DNA of 64,000 bases, taken from positions 66,863,197 through 66,927,196 of the forward strand of contig OZ024829.1 of assembly GCA_964016985.1 (NCBI GenBank), written 5' to 3'. The notes under the pieces were generated by a model. The model saw only the letters and a program-made list of their open reading frames with translations, had not been told where the DNA came from and did not search any database. Positions within the stretch are counted from its first letter, which is position 1, and the number at the start of each line of letters is the position of its first letter. Below are positions 10,538 to 22,301 of the stretch, one piece after another. The DNA is from Anodontia alba (taxonomy: Eukaryota; Mollusca; Bivalvia; Lucinida; Lucinidae). The position numbers were made by a program, and so were the translations under genes.

Positions 10538-12784
10538 AAAAAAAAATTGTATGTTTCATCGTTTCATTTCGTTTCACTCTGTTTCGTAACGAGCATATTT
10601 CAAAATGTTTGGTCTGTTACATCCTGTTTCAGAGTTTTTCCTATATATCTTAATCGTTTCATTTGGTACGAACTAGAAATGGGTTTATAAAAAAAAAAAA
10701 GATGATGTTTCATTGTTACATTTCGTTACACCCTGTTTCGTAACGAGCTTTGAACAATTCTTTTGGACTGTTACATCCTGTTTCAGAGTTTTTCCTATAT
10801 ATCTTAATCGTTTCATTTGTTACGAAACAGAAATGGGTTTAAAAAAAAAAAAAATTGTATGTTTCATCGTTTCATATCGTTTCACTCTGTTTCGTAACGA
10901 GCATATTTCAGATTGTTTGGTCTGTTACATCCTGTTTCAGAGTTTTCCCTATATATTTTAATCGTTTCATTTGTTACGAAACAGAAATGGGTTCATAAAA
11001 AAAAAAAATTGTATGTTTCATCGTTTCATTTCGTTTCACTCTGTTTGGTAACGAGCATATTTCAGAATGTTTGGTCTGTTACATCCTGTTTCAGAGTTTT
11101 TCCTATATATCTTAATCGTTTCATTTGTTACGAAACAGAAATGGGTTTATAAAAAAAAAAAAAGATGATGTTTCATTGTTACATTTCGTTACACCCTGTT
11201 TCGTAACAAGCTTTGAACAATTCTTTTGGACTGTTACATCCTGTTTCAGAGTTTTTCCTATATATCTTAATCGTTTCATTTGTTACGAAACAGAAATGGG
11301 TTTATAAAAAAAAAAGATGTACGTTTCATCGTTTCATTCCGTTTCACCATGTTTCGTAACGAGCTTTGAACAAGTCTTTTGCACTGTTACATCCTGTTTC
11401 AGAGTTTTTCCTATATATCTTAATCGCTTCATTTGTTACTAAACAGAAATGGGTTCATAAAAAAAAAAAAGATGATGTTTCATAGTTACATTTCGTTACA
11501 CCCTGTTTCGTAATGAGATTATTTTAAATTTTTTGGTCTGTTACATCCTGTTTCAGAGTTTTTCCTATATATCTTAATCGTTTCATTTGTTACGAAACAG
11601 AAATGGGTTTATAAAAAAAAAAGATGTACGTTTCATCGTTTCATTCCGTTTCACCATGTTTCATAACGAGCTTTGAACAAGTCTTTTGCACTGTTACATC
11701 CTGTTTCAGAGTTTTTCCTATATATCTTAATCGTTTCATTTGTTACGAAACAGAAATGGGTTTATAAAAAAAAAAGATGTACGTTTCATCGTTTCATTCC
11801 GTTTCACCATGTTTCGTAACGAGCTTTGAACAAGTCTTTTGCACTGTTACATCCTGTTTCAGAGTTTTTCCTATATATCTTAATCGTTTCATTTGTTACG
11901 AAACAGAAATGGGTTGATAAAAAAAAAAAAGATGATGTTTCATTGTTACATTTCGTTACACCCTGTTTCGTAACGAGCTTTGAACAAGTCTTTTGGTCTG
12001 TTACATCCTGTTTCAGAGTTTTTCCTATATCTCTTAATCGTTTCATTTGTTACGAAACAGAAATGGGTTTATAAAAAAAAAAATTGTATGTTTCATCGTT
12101 TCATTTCATTTCACTCTGTTTCGTAACGAGCATATTTCAGAATGTTTGGTCTGTTACATCCTGTTTCAGAGTTTTTCATATATATCTTAATCGTTTCATT
12201 TGTTATGAAACAGAAATGGGTTTATAAAAAAAAAAAGATGATGTTTCATTGTTACATTTCGTTACACCCTGTTTCGTAACGAGCTTTGAAGAATTCTTTT
12301 GGACTGTTACATCCTGTTTCAGAGTTTTTCCTATATATCTTAATCGTTTCATTTGTTACGAAACAGAAATGGGTTTATAAAAAAAAAAAAGATGATGTTT
12401 TATTGTTACATTTCGTTACACCCTGTTTCGTAACGAGCTTTGAACAAGTCTTTTGGTCTGTTACATCCTGTTTCAGAGTTTTTCCTATATATCTTAATCG
12501 TTTCATTTGTTACGAAACAGAAATGGGTTAATAAAAAAAAAAAAGATGATGTTTCATAGTTACATTTCGTTACACCCTGTTTCGTAACGAGATTATTTTA
12601 AATTTTTTGGTCTGTTACATCCTGTTTCAGAGTTTTTCCTATATATCTTAATCGTTTCATTTGTTACGAAACAGAAATGGGTTTATAAAAAAAAAAAGAT
12701 GTACGTTTCATCGTTTCATTCCGTTTCACCATGTTTCGTAACGAGCTTTGAACAAGTCTTTTGCACTGTTACATCCTGTTTCGT
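10538..12784 (+). repeat. 155-bp satellite array, right arm, outer part (about 14-15 units)
   Basis: The satellite continues after the nested insertion. Units fall into subtypes: the standard one, one with GAGCATATTTCAGAATG (about 10590, 10900, 11055, 12130) and one with GAGATTATTTTAAATTTTTTGG (about 11517, 12592). Neither alternative subtype was found in the left arm. A block of GATGTACGTTTCATCG units with TTTTGCACTGTTACATCC recurs near 11310, 11620, 11775 and 12700. Confidence 0.95.
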
Positions 12785-12964
12785 AACAAATGAAACGAAT
12801 GAAACAGACCATCAGTGAGAACTGCTATTGGTCTGTTTCATTTGTTTCATTCTTTTTCAGTCCATTTTAGAGTATTCCTTATATATTTTAATTGTTACAT
12901 CTGTTTCTGTTACGGAGAAAAAAACGTGCCCAAAAAAAACCTGTGTGGTTTTTGTGCAGTATCT
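12785..12964 (-). repeat. Outer terminal inverted repeat of the foldback element, right
   Basis: Reverse-complement partner of 2249-2435. It ends AACCTGTGTGGTTTTTGTGC then AGTATCT. It is immediately followed by AACTATTTA, which duplicates the 2240-2248 sequence with one mismatch. Confidence 0.85.
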
Positions 12965-12973
12965 AACTATTTA

Positions 12974-13340
12974 TGCTATTGCCTTGAAACTTGATAGGCT
13001 AATAGGGGATGATGAGTAGATGACTAACCCACTGTAGACTGAATGAACTCTCCCACACAATATATGGGAAGATTCCAATTTTGATTTTAGGTATGTCAGG
13101 CTATGAGATTTAGATATTCCTAGAGCAAAATGGCTAAACTATTTGCAAACAGTGGAGACCCTGATCAGACGCCCTGTTCTGTGGCATCTGATCTGGGTCT
13201 GCACTGTTTGCTAATTACCCTTTTAGGGGTCTACAGACTACAATGGGTTAACTTTTCTAAAAAAATTCTGGTTTTGTTTTCTTGAGTTGTGGCCGTTTGA
13301 ATATTTCAGCATTTTAACCTTTTAAGCAAGATATCTAAAA
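12974..13340. repeat. Family E repeat, right half, split by a MITE
   Basis: Continues the family E unit broken at 2239 (GCTATTGCCTTGAAACTTGA, then GATGATGAGTAGATGAC). It is interrupted by a 220-bp MITE and resumes with TTCTTGAGTTGTGGCCG and TTTTAAGCAAGATATC. Confidence 0.7.
13028..13247. mobile_element. piggyBac-like MITE (TTAA target)
   Basis: Ends are inverted repeats: CCCACTGTAGACTG on the left, and CCCATTGTAGTCTG read inward from the right. They are flanked by CTAA (13024-13027) and TTAA (13248-13251), consistent with a TTAA duplication with one mutation. The interior includes a loose palindrome pairing GCAAACAGTGGAGACCCTGATC with the later GATCTGGGTCTGCACTGTTTGC. It is non-coding. The superfamily call rests on TTAA and the CCC start only. 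Confidence 0.65.
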
Positions 13341-14461
13341 AATTATTAGGGGCAGGCAGGGTCAAGAAATTGGGGGAAGAGTGTTTCATAAACACCAGTT
13401 CTAGTTACATAATAAGTTATGACTGAAGGCTACTCCTTATGGACTAGTTACCAAACAGGCAAATCATTTCAAAAGTCTGTTTAGGTCTTTCTTGTTCTAA
13501 TAAAAATCGAAGCCTTATTTTAAATCTAGCCTGCTCTATTGGTAGCCCATGGGCTGTGGGGTGGAGGAGTATGCAGGTGCAGATCAGACCCTGCTAATGC
13601 GAGGGCTGATCTGGGTCTTCCCTGGTCCCGCATACCACTCAGTCGGCTTTTTATGCATTCTTTATAACTTGATTGTAAACATGACGTGGGTCTGACATTT
13701 TCATTAATACTGAAACAAAGTAGTTTAGAATTTCTGGGCAAGTCCATTTTATGTTGTAAAATCATGGAAACCATGTCCTAGTTCTTGACCTGAGGCCCCA
13801 TCAGGGTGTTAACATCATCTTAAATCATATGTTATACAGGTATCATGTGCCAAATAGGAAATAAATTTGTTTTATGGTTGCTGAGATTTGAAAACTGTTT
13901 TTTTTGGTTTGTTTGTTTTACATACATTTGCAAAAATTATATGTTCTAATATCTGACCTCTGGACCCACCATGCAAGGAGTTGAATTATTATAGATCAAA
14001 TTATGGATATCTTTAAATAGGGAATATATAGTTAAACAGCACCTCATAAAGTTGGCATCGAAAGTTTTTTTGTTGTTTTTTTTTTTTCTGACATTACTGC
14101 ATTTATGGTATTTCCAGGTGTTAAAAAGGACCATTTTATAGGTCAAGATACTAGCCTAACTTATGAGGGTCAAGTTTTCATCCACAATTTTAAATTGTTC
14201 AAAGTTTAATGTTACACCAGCACAATTGGGTCCATGGCCATGGTTACTTGTGACAACCAGGTGCATTTCTTTGTAAGTCCCTCCGTGATGAGACCGCAGA
14301 TGCCTGTGGGTATTCATATAGGCTATGGAAGTGTAGGCCCTATCACCGAGTGTTTATGAAGAGGGTCATAGGGAGCGGATTAAACTGAAAACCAAGAACT
14401 GTAAATTTTATGTGAGGGAGGAGTGGAGTGGTCCCTCAGTCAAGAAAAAAACAACAAAAAA
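13341..14461. other. Unassigned sequence
   Basis: No gene or clear repeat array. The stretch 13555-13640 carries a GTATGC...GCATAC inverted arrangement around GCAGATCAGACCC and GGGCTGATCTGGGTC. Related GATCAGAC/GATCTGGGTC words occur in the MITE at 13028 and near 18480, suggesting a short interspersed repeat. T-tracts lie at 13898-13916 and 14066-14088. Confidence 0.35.
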
Positions 14462-16079
14462 ACAAGAGGGCCAAGATGGCCCTGTATCACTCACCTGATT
14501 ACCAGACAAGTTTGAGTCAATTGGCCTTTCGGTTCAAGAGAAGAAGTTCAATATTGATTTTCAAGATGGTGGCCATCTTGGATTTCCAATCAGAATAATT
14601 TTAGCTACTTTTGATCTACAAGTCACCTCGATACTTCCAATGATGTTTGAGTCAATTGCCTTTTTGGTTCAGGAGAAAAAGTCCTAAATAGATTTTCAAC
14701 ATGGCTGCTAGGGCAACCATCTTGGATTTCTGATCAGAATGATTTTAGCTACTTTTGATCTACAAGTCACCCACATACTTCCTATCAAATTTTGAGTCAA
14801 TGGGCCTTTCTATTCAGGAGAAGAAGTTCAAAATAGATTTTCAAGATGGCAACTGTGCGGCCATCTTGTATTTCAGATCGGAACTATTTTAGCTATTTTT
14901 GATCTACAAGTCACCCCAATGATTCTTAACAAGTTTCAAGTCAATTGGCCTTTTGGTTCAGGAGAAGAAGTGAAAAATAGATTTTCAAGATGGCCACCAT
15001 GGATTTCCGATCAGAATGATTTTAGCTATTTTTGATCTACCATTCACACCTTACAAGTTTCGAGTCAACTGGCCTTTTGAATCCGGAGAAGAAGAGAAAA
15101 ATAGATTTTCAAGATGGCCACCATGGCGGTCATCTTAGATTTACCATCAGAACAAGTTTAGCTATTTTCTATCTACAAGTCACCCCAATGCTTCCTACCA
15201 AGTTTCAAGTCAATTGGCCTTTTGGTTCAGGAGAAGAAGCGAAAAATAGTTTCAAGATGGCCGCCATGGTGGCCATCTTGGATTTCCCATCGGAATGATT
15301 TTAGCTATTTTTGATCTACAAGTCACCCCAATGCTTCCTAATAAGTTTCAAGTCAATTGGCCTTTCTGTTCAGGAGAAGAGGCAAAAATTTGATGTTCAA
15401 GATGGCCACCATGGCGGCCAACTTATGGTGGCCATCTTGGATTTCGGATCAGAACTATTTTAGCTATTTTTTATCTACAAGTCACCCTGATGCTTCCTAC
15501 CAAGTTTCGAATCAAATGGCCTTTTGGTTCAGGAGAAGAAGTGAAAAATAGATTTTCAAGATGACCACCATCGCGGCCATCTTTGATATCCGATCAGAAC
15601 TATTTTAGCTATTTTTGATCTACAAGTCACCCCAATGCTTCCTACCAAGTTTGGAGCCAATTGGCCTTTTGATTAAGGAGAAGAAGTGAAAAATAGATTT
15701 TCAAGATGGCTGCCATGGCGTTTTTCGGATCAGAACGATTTTAGCTTTTTTTGATCTACAAGTCACCCTGATGCTTCCTACCAAGTTTGGAGTCAATTGG
15801 CCTTTTGGTTCAGGAGAAGAAGCTAAAAATAGATTTTCAAGATGGCCACCATGGTGGCCATCTTGGATTTCGGATCAGAATGATTTTAGCTAGTTTTGAT
15901 CTACAAGTCACCCGAATGCTTCCTACCAAGTTTTGAGTCCATTGGCCAGGGGTGTAGGAGAAGTAGGCTTTTAAAGCAATTGTTTTGCCGCACGATGGAC
16001 GACCGACGACGTAGGATGGACGACGGACATTGACTGACCACAATAGCTCACCTTGAGCACTTTGTGCTCAAGTGAGCTA
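14462..16079 (+). mobile_element. Helentron-like non-autonomous element, complete (array C type)
   Basis: Starts ACAAG, hairpin AGGGCCA-AGA-TGGCCCT, then ACTCACCTGATT. It contains about ten units of the 145-bp array C (GATTTTAGCTATTTTTGATC, TACAAGTCACCCCAATGC, TTCCTACCAAGTTTC, GGTTCAGGAGAAGAAG, AAAAATAGATTTTCAAGATGG). The terminal module has GACGACCGACGACG, CACAATAGCTCACC, hairpin GAGCAC-TTT-GTGCTC and AAGTGAGCTA. At 1.6 kb it is the cleanest complete copy here. No ORF of interest. Confidence 0.85.
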
Positions 16080-16345
16080 AAAACAGGAACTAAGAAAATA
16101 GACAGGAGAAAAGAAAGAAAATTTTATTTTTTCACCCAGTAAAAAATCCTGTTATTTTTTTTTTTTCTACAGAAAAGAAACTGACACATGATCGAAAAAG
16201 CGGGAAGAGTGAGATCACACTGGTAACTGCCTAAGGGACCTTCTGGGTTAAGACTCTTTAAGACAACTAAACTGTCATTTTTTCTATAGAAGGTTTGAAA
16301 TACAGAATAGAATAGCACATTATCTATAGGTTAATGTATTGTGCA
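16080..16345. other. Linker repeat with copies at 18.87 and 42.66 kb
   Basis: The end of this stretch (about 16289-16357, GGTTTGAAATACAGAATAG, AATAGCACATTATCTATAGG) is repeated nearly exactly at 18873-18940. It is also recognisable in reverse at about 42655-42800, together with the preceding CTGCCTAAGGGACCTTCTGG block. It therefore belongs to an interspersed element, probably the start of family D. Confidence 0.55.
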
Positions 16346-17575
16346 GTTAAAATAATATGCGCTGCTCCACATCATAGTGTAAGTACAAAGTTTCAGCTTG
16401 ACTGGATGTAAACTATAGGAGGAGTTAGCCTGAAACGAAAAGTTTTCTAATGGGCATTGCTCTGCTAATATATGGTGGACTGTAACCTTGAAACAATGCT
16501 CCACATTATGGTCTAACTATAAATCATGTTTCACCTTGATCAGATGTAAACTGTAGGAGTAAGCCGGAAACAAAAGATTTACAGAAATTTTCAAAGGGGC
16601 GTAACTCTGTTAATATTTAGTGGACTGTAACCTCAAACAAATATGCGCTGCTCCCATCATGGTCTAACAATAAATTAAGTTTCAGCTTGATCGGATGTAA
16701 ACTGTAGGAGTTAGCTGGAAATGAAAAGTTTACCAAACTTTTCAAACGGACATAACTCTGCTACTATTTGGTGGACTGAACCTTGAAACAATTTGTGCTG
16801 CTCGACATCATGATCTAACTATAAATCAAGAGTCAGCTTGATCGGATGTAAACTATAGGAGGAGTTAGCCGGAAAGGAAAAGTTTACCAAAATTTTCAAA
16901 GGAACAAAACTCTGCTAATATTTGGTGGACTGTAACCTAGATTAATATGCGCTGCTCCACTGCTCCACATCATGGTCTAACTATAAATCAAGTTTCAGCT
17001 TGATCATATGTAAACTATAGAAGGAGTTAGCCGGAAACGAAACGTTTACAGAAATTTTCAAAGGGACATAACTCTGCTAATATTTAGTGGACTGTAACCC
17101 CGAAACAATATGCGCTGCTCCACATCAGTCTAACTATAAACCAAGTTTCAGCTTGATCGGATGTAAATTGTAGGAGGAGTTAGCCGGATTGATTGATTGT
17201 GTTGGGGTTTAACGACACGGCAACCTTGTGGGTCATTTTGTGTCATATCCCTGAGAAAGGGAGAAAAGAGATAGAAGATAGTAGAAGAGATTAAAGAGAG
17301 GGACAGGGAAAAATGAGGAACAAGAATGAAAGTGAAGAAACAGAAGAAATAAAAAAAAATCCCCCTCTACCCTTACCTGCTACAAGGATAGCAGGCCTTG
17401 CCCAACTGTAAGCCAATATCGGTTGTACGCCCCAGTGATGCAAGATACACCACACCTTCGCACCACCCGACCACCCCACAGGAGCAGCTAGCTGGAAATG
17501 AAAAAGTTTACGGACAGACACACGGATGGATGCCAAACCCCGTAACATAATATGTCCGTTTTTCGAACGGGCATA
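16346..17575 (+). repeat. Family D array (~165 bp units)
   Basis: About five units share TGCTCCACATCATGGTCTAAC, TATAAATCAAGTTTCAGCTTG, ATCGGATGTAAACTGTAGGAG, GAGTTAGCCGGAAACGAAAAG, TTTTCAAAGGGACATAACTC and GGTGGACTGTAACCTTGAAA. The array ends with GGACAGACACACGGATGG and the hairpin CCGTTTTTCGAACGG near 17552-17567. It is interrupted by a 297-bp SINE-like insert. Other copies lie at 18.93-19.14 and 53.7-54.83 kb. Confidence 0.75.
17189..17485 (-). mobile_element. SINE-like retroposon insert in family D
   Basis: Flanked by AGTTAGCCGGA (17178-17188) and AGCTAGCTGGA (17486-17496), a diverged target duplication. It shares ATTGATTGTGTTGGGGTTTA, ACGACAC and a purine-rich middle with the insert at 26525-26756. 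The GTTTAACGACAC block is like the tail block of the tRNA SINE at 1846, so it probably runs on the minus strand. No A or B box was recognised. Confidence 0.6.
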
Positions 17576-19731
17576 GAAAAAAAATCAAAGGGAAGTAACT
17601 CAGAAAGTAAGAAAGGGAGAGTAATCATTTCTGCATACAACATGCTGTCTTGAGCTCATACACATTGCTGTGAAGTTTCATCCAGATTTTCCATAAGCTT
17701 ACCGAGTTACGGTGCGCACAAGGATAGTCTGAAACAAAGACTCTGCAATAATGGCATCATGCGCTCATGGCAAGTAATGAGATGTAGCACCTATACTGAC
17801 AAAGAGTAGGAGGGGTTAGCTCGAAAAGAAAATTTTATGGCTGGACAGACAGACATAACTCTATTAATACACCTCAACCCCGTTATAACACGGAAGTCCG
17901 GGTCCAAGCATCGGACCGTGTTACTTTACCAAACCGTGCTATAATGAGGATGATCGAAGCTGGCTTCTGCTCAGGGTAAATTTGTTTGTTTATATATTTT
18001 AAGTAATTTCATGCTTTAAATACGCATACCTATGTTTAATGTTGCTTTGTAATGTGTGCATAGTTAGTCAGTAAAGTTTCTACACTATGGTGTCATCAAT
18101 AAATATGTAAAAAGAAAGAAAAACAAGCAATTTTGTTGTTATTCCACCTCCATAATGGTAGGGTTTTCCTAGATAACTATCTATAGACAACTGGTTCCCG
18201 TCTTGTGTGTAAGCGTGAAGATGGCGGGAAACAAGAGAGACAGAACAAAACGACTTTTATGGACTTAATCAAGTCTAATAAAAAAGGCCTGCAGCACGGG
18301 AGGTTTTGCAGATTTCGATGTTTCAAGATCTGACCAGACCTTAAATTTTAAGCACTGACCAATCTTTGTTTAGCGCAAGTGGTGCATTACTTATTTTTAC
18401 TGTGAAATCTACCTTGAATTATACTCACGTGTTATGGCCGTCAAAAAAATAAAAAAGATAAAAAAGCAAACAATAAGACCCAGATCAGATGCCATTGTAT
18501 GCAACGTTTGATCAGGACCTACATGGTTTGGGAATCAATTCATCAAATCTTGGACATACAAAGTGCAAACCGTGTTGAACAAACAAAAAAAAGAAGAAAA
18601 AGAAGAAAACAGGTGCGTTCAAGCGGTGCATTCTTAAATCACTCTCAGTTGGGATTAAAGCGACCTTTGATCTTTTGGACAGGCGGACTGCACCTGGTGT
18701 TTTGCAGTTGCAGTGTATTCACATGTGTCACACAACGGATTAATTATCAGACTACCATCACTGATGATTCGTCTTAATCGCTTGTTTACCGCAAAAAGGA
18801 CAGTGAAGTGTTGATTTTCTGACAATGTTTGGATAATGACGTAATTCGTGTTGCGTTTGTCGTTTTTTACTGTGGAAGGTTTGAAATACAGAATAGAATA
18901 GCACATTATCTATAGGTTAATGTATTATGCAGTTAAAATTTGGTGGACTGTAACCTCAAAACAATACGCCCTGCTCCACATCATGATCTAACTATATATC
19001 AAGTTTCAGCTTGATGGGATGTAAACTGTAGGATGATTATCCAGAAACAAAAAGTTTACAGACAGGCGGACTGACAGACAGATGGATGGATAGATGCCAA
19101 GGGGCATAACATAATATGTCTCATTTTTCAAACTGGCATATAAAAAACTAATCAAAAGGAAGATACTCAGAAACTAAGAAAGGGAGAGCAATCTTTTTTG
19201 TACCGGACATGCAGTCTTGAGCTCTTACACATTGCTATAGTTTCATCAAGATTTTCCATATGGTTACCTAGGTTTTTTCATGTATAAGGATAGTGGAAAA
19301 AAAACTAATCCAAGGGAAGTAACTCAGAAACTAAGGAAGGGAGAGCAACCATCTAGTATGTGACACACTGTTTGAACCTCAATCACATTGCTATAAAGCT
19401 TCATCAAGATATTCCAAATGGTGACCTACTTACGGTACACAAAAGGTCAGTCAAAAATCTAATCGAAGGGAAATAACTCAAAAACTGAGAAAGGGAGAAC
19501 CATTTTTTCAAAATCATTGCTATAAACTTTTATCAAGATATTCCATATGGTTACCTAGTAATTGTGCACACAAGGATAGTATGAAAAAATCTATCAAAGG
19601 GAAGTAACTCAGAAAGTAAGAAAGAGAGAGCAATCATTTTTGCATGAGACACGCTGTTCTGACCTCATACACATTGCTATGAAGTTTCATCCAGATATTC
19701 CATATGGTTAACGAGTTATGGATAGTTTGAA
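17576..19731. repeat. Family F repeat units flanking unassigned sequence
   Basis: Family F units (GGGAAGTAACTCAGAAAGTAAG, AAGGGAGAGCAATCATTTTTG, CACATTGCTATGAAGTTTCATC, AGATATTCCATATGGTTACC) lie at 17580-17720 and 19140-19731. Between them, 17870-18860 is unassigned: it opens CACCTCAACCCCGTTATAAC ACGG, which looks like a DNA-transposon end, but I could not find its inverted partner. 18930-19140 is a short family D copy ending GGGGCATAACATAATATGTC. No gene is visible. Confidence 0.5.
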
Positions 19732-21108
19732 ACAGGAGCTGTCAGCAGACAGCAAGCTTGTCTGGAATTGGGGAGATACTACGAGTCCAAATAGATGGAA
19801 TCGCAAACAGTGTAGAAGACTTCTCTTTAGGAGCAGTCTTCTATACGAGTCTGTGAAAACAAGTAACCCCTGGGTGGGGCCATTTTTGACTCCAAGACTA
19901 TATTTCGAACAATCTTGGTAGAGGTTCACAAGATAAAGCTACATACCAAATATTAAAGGCCTGGACCTTCTAGTTTCAGACAAGAAGATTTTTAAAGTTT
20001 CATTCCCCCTATCCATTAAGGTTCTATGTGAAATTGGGCTTTGTTTGGCTCTGTGGTTTCTCAGGAGAAGACGTTTGAAGCCTTTTCCCTATACGAGTCT
20101 ATGAAAACAAGTAACCCCTGGGTGGGGCCATTTTTTACCCCAGGACTATAATTTGAACAATCTTGGTAGAGGTCCACAAGATTAAGCTACATACCAAATA
20201 TCAAAGGCCTGGGCCTTCTAGTTTCATACAAGAAGATTTTTAAAGCTTTGCCTATAGGAGCCTATGTAAAAACATTTGACCTTTCCATAGAAAAGGTCAA
20301 GGTCAACCAAATGATATAATTTTTTCAAACTTTATTGGGCCTATGGCCCAAATGCTGCATACCAAGCCATTGGCCCTTTGGTTCAGGAGAAACTTTTTAA
20401 AGGCTTTTTACTACATATGGGTGTGGTGGCCATCTTGGTCAAGTGACCCAGATGTGGCGATCAAACTTTTGTTCCCCCCAACCCATTTAGGCTCCATGTG
20501 AAATTTGGCTTTGGTTGGCCCAGTGGTTTCTGAGGAGAAGATGTTTGAGGCGTTTTCCCTAAATACATGAGTTTATGAAAACAAGTGACCCCCTGGGGCA
20601 AGGCCATTTTTGACCTAAGTGCTATAATTTGAATAATCTTGGTAGAGGTCCACAAGATAAAGCTACACACCAAATATCAAAGGCCTTAGTCTTCTGGTTT
20701 CAGACAAGAAGATTTTTAAAGTTCTGCCTATAAAGTCTAAGTAGAAAAAATTGACCTTTCTGTAAAAAAGGTCAAGGTCAACCAAAAGTCATAATTTTTT
20801 CAAAATTTATTGGGCCCAAGACCCAAATGCTGCATACCAAGCCCCAAGGCCCTTTGGTTCCAGAGAAGAAGATTTTTAAAGGGTTTTTACATATATGGGC
20901 GTGGTGGCATCTTGATCAGGTGACCCACAGGTGGCAAACTTGTTCCCCTAGGTTCCATATGAACTTAGGTTTTGGTTGGCCAGTGGTTTCTGAGGAGATG
21001 TTTGAAGAGTGTGGACAATGGACAAACAGACAGAAGGACGGACGATGGACAGACAGAGCCTGCCTATACTATGAGCCCACCTATGAGCCTATAGGCTCAG
21101 GTGAGCTA
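19732..21108 (+). mobile_element. Helentron-like non-autonomous element, variant head
   Basis: Starts ACAGGA, then hairpin GCTGTC-AGCA-GACAGC. Ends with hairpin GAGCCT-AT-AGGCTC followed by AGGTGAGCTAA. The interior has two to three ~470-bp units (CCCTGGGTGGGGCCATTTTT, AATCTTGGTAGAGGTCCAC, AAGATAAAGCTACATACC, AAGGTCAAGGTCAACC). It is inserted in a family F unit: GGATAGTTTGAA lies upstream and TTAAAGGGAAGTAACTCAG downstream. The head hairpin is related to the one at 32580 through paired base changes. Confidence 0.75.
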
Positions 21109-21985
21109 ATTAAAGGGAAGTAACTCAGAAAGTAAGAAAGGGAGAGCAATCATTATGGTGCACAGAAGGATAGTCTGAAAACAAGTCCCACAGGGGCCTG
21201 AATCGCTCTGCTGGCTAGTACAGTATCTGGGGTTTTTTTTAATTTTTGTTTTTTTCACCACCGGTACAATAACTTTCTTTGCAGGTAAAAGACTGTTTCC
21301 AAATGAAAAATGCTTAGACTAACCTCTCATGCAACTTTCATGATTCCAACCAAAAGTGGGAACCGTTGATAATAATGTGAATATTGTTATGTGTCATTAC
21401 ATAGAAAATAAATTTCACAAATTGGAAAATCGCTTATTATAAACAATTTCTACAATACTTTTGTTTTCATGAATTGCCTGCTGAATAAGTCTCAATAAAC
21501 ACTTAATCTCTTACCAAACAATACCAAAGTTTAATATGTCTGCAGCAGAGTTCTATTTAAAACATAGCCTGAAAATGAGAAACTGCTAATAACATGCAAT
21601 TTCTCCTTATCCCACATTGTTTTCTACCCTATCTGTGAACTGTTGACTTTTAGTTTTACTAATTTTGTTGGTAGCATAATCTATCAACAGTTTAAAATTT
21701 GTAGTTTGAAAATAGATTAAAAATAGATTAAAGCCTTTCCTCCTTGAATAAATGGTATAATGAGGTACAGACAACAAGTGCAAAGACGGATGGATGCGCG
21801 GACAAATAGCAACTTCCCCATGACATAAGGTCATCTAGCCAATTTAACAAGAAAAATCTTGCCGCCAGTGGAAATTGATCATAACTATTATTATAAAGAC
21901 CCTAATCAGTAATTCATCCTATATCCTATATAAGGAAAAACAAGCACTATTTAAAAGAAACCCTTTCCCAAAGTAATTAACAGAT
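21109..21985. other. Family F tail and unassigned AT-rich sequence
   Basis: 21109-21180 is the remainder of the family F unit. 21181-21216 (ACAAGTCCCACAGGGGCC, then GAATCGCTC) may be a degenerate Helentron-like head. The rest is AT-rich; GACGGATGGATGCGCGGAC at 21785-21803 looks like the end of another element. No gene is visible. Confidence 0.35.
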
Positions 21986-22301
21986 TTTCATCAATTTTTA
22001 GAGGGTTCAATTATTTAATGATAAAAATGATATAGTGACCTTATAAAAACTTAAAATGGAATTTTTTTTTTCATGTGAAACCATGACCCTCAAGTTGTTG
22101 TCTACATGTATTTACAATAGGAAAATTCAAAATTTCAAGTGTTTCTTTTTCCAAAAGTATTTGATGGATGTTCTTCATTTTCAATAGGGTGGATGTCTAT
22201 GATTATACAAACAATCTGTGCAAGTTTCAAAAGAATTGGATAAAAAGTGTGGACTTTATCGCGTAAACAAGAAAAAAAACAGAAATTGCGTTTGTTAAAC
22301 A
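21986..22301. repeat. Family J unit(s), left of a nested insertion
   Basis: Shares TTTGATGGATGTTCTTCATT, AATAGGGTGGATGTC, AAAGTGTGGACTTTATCGCG and TAAACAAGAAAAAA with the sequence that resumes at 24707. Together they define a host repeat split by the family E element. Confidence 0.55.

Larger units (their letters stand above)
2249..12964. mobile_element. Giant foldback / Mutator-like non-autonomous element with satellite-built inverted arms
   Basis: The outermost ~190 bases of the two ends are inverted repeats with very few differences, starting ATACTGCACAAAAACCAC. They run into long arrays of one 155-bp satellite, in opposite orientation on the two sides (2430-5794 and 7483-12790). ATCTATTTA (2240-2248) and AACTATTTA (12965-12973) flank the element, a 9-bp duplication with one mismatch, and both flanks are halves of one family E unit. 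Long inverted arms of tandem repeats are known from foldback elements, and 9-bp duplications are typical of Mutator-like elements; class membership is inferred. The centre (5795-7482) encodes no transposase. The right arm carries a later Helentron-like insertion at 8213-10537. Without that insert the element is about 8.4 kb. Confidence 0.8.

Noticed and set aside
2436..12784. CRISPR-like array
   Set aside because: The repeated unit is 155 bp with no unique spacers, and it forms the inverted arms of a eukaryotic transposon-like element.
17880..18860. DNA transposon starting CACCTCAACCCCGTTATAAC
   Set aside because: The start looks like a terminal repeat, but no inverted partner or target duplication was found, so I do not call an element.
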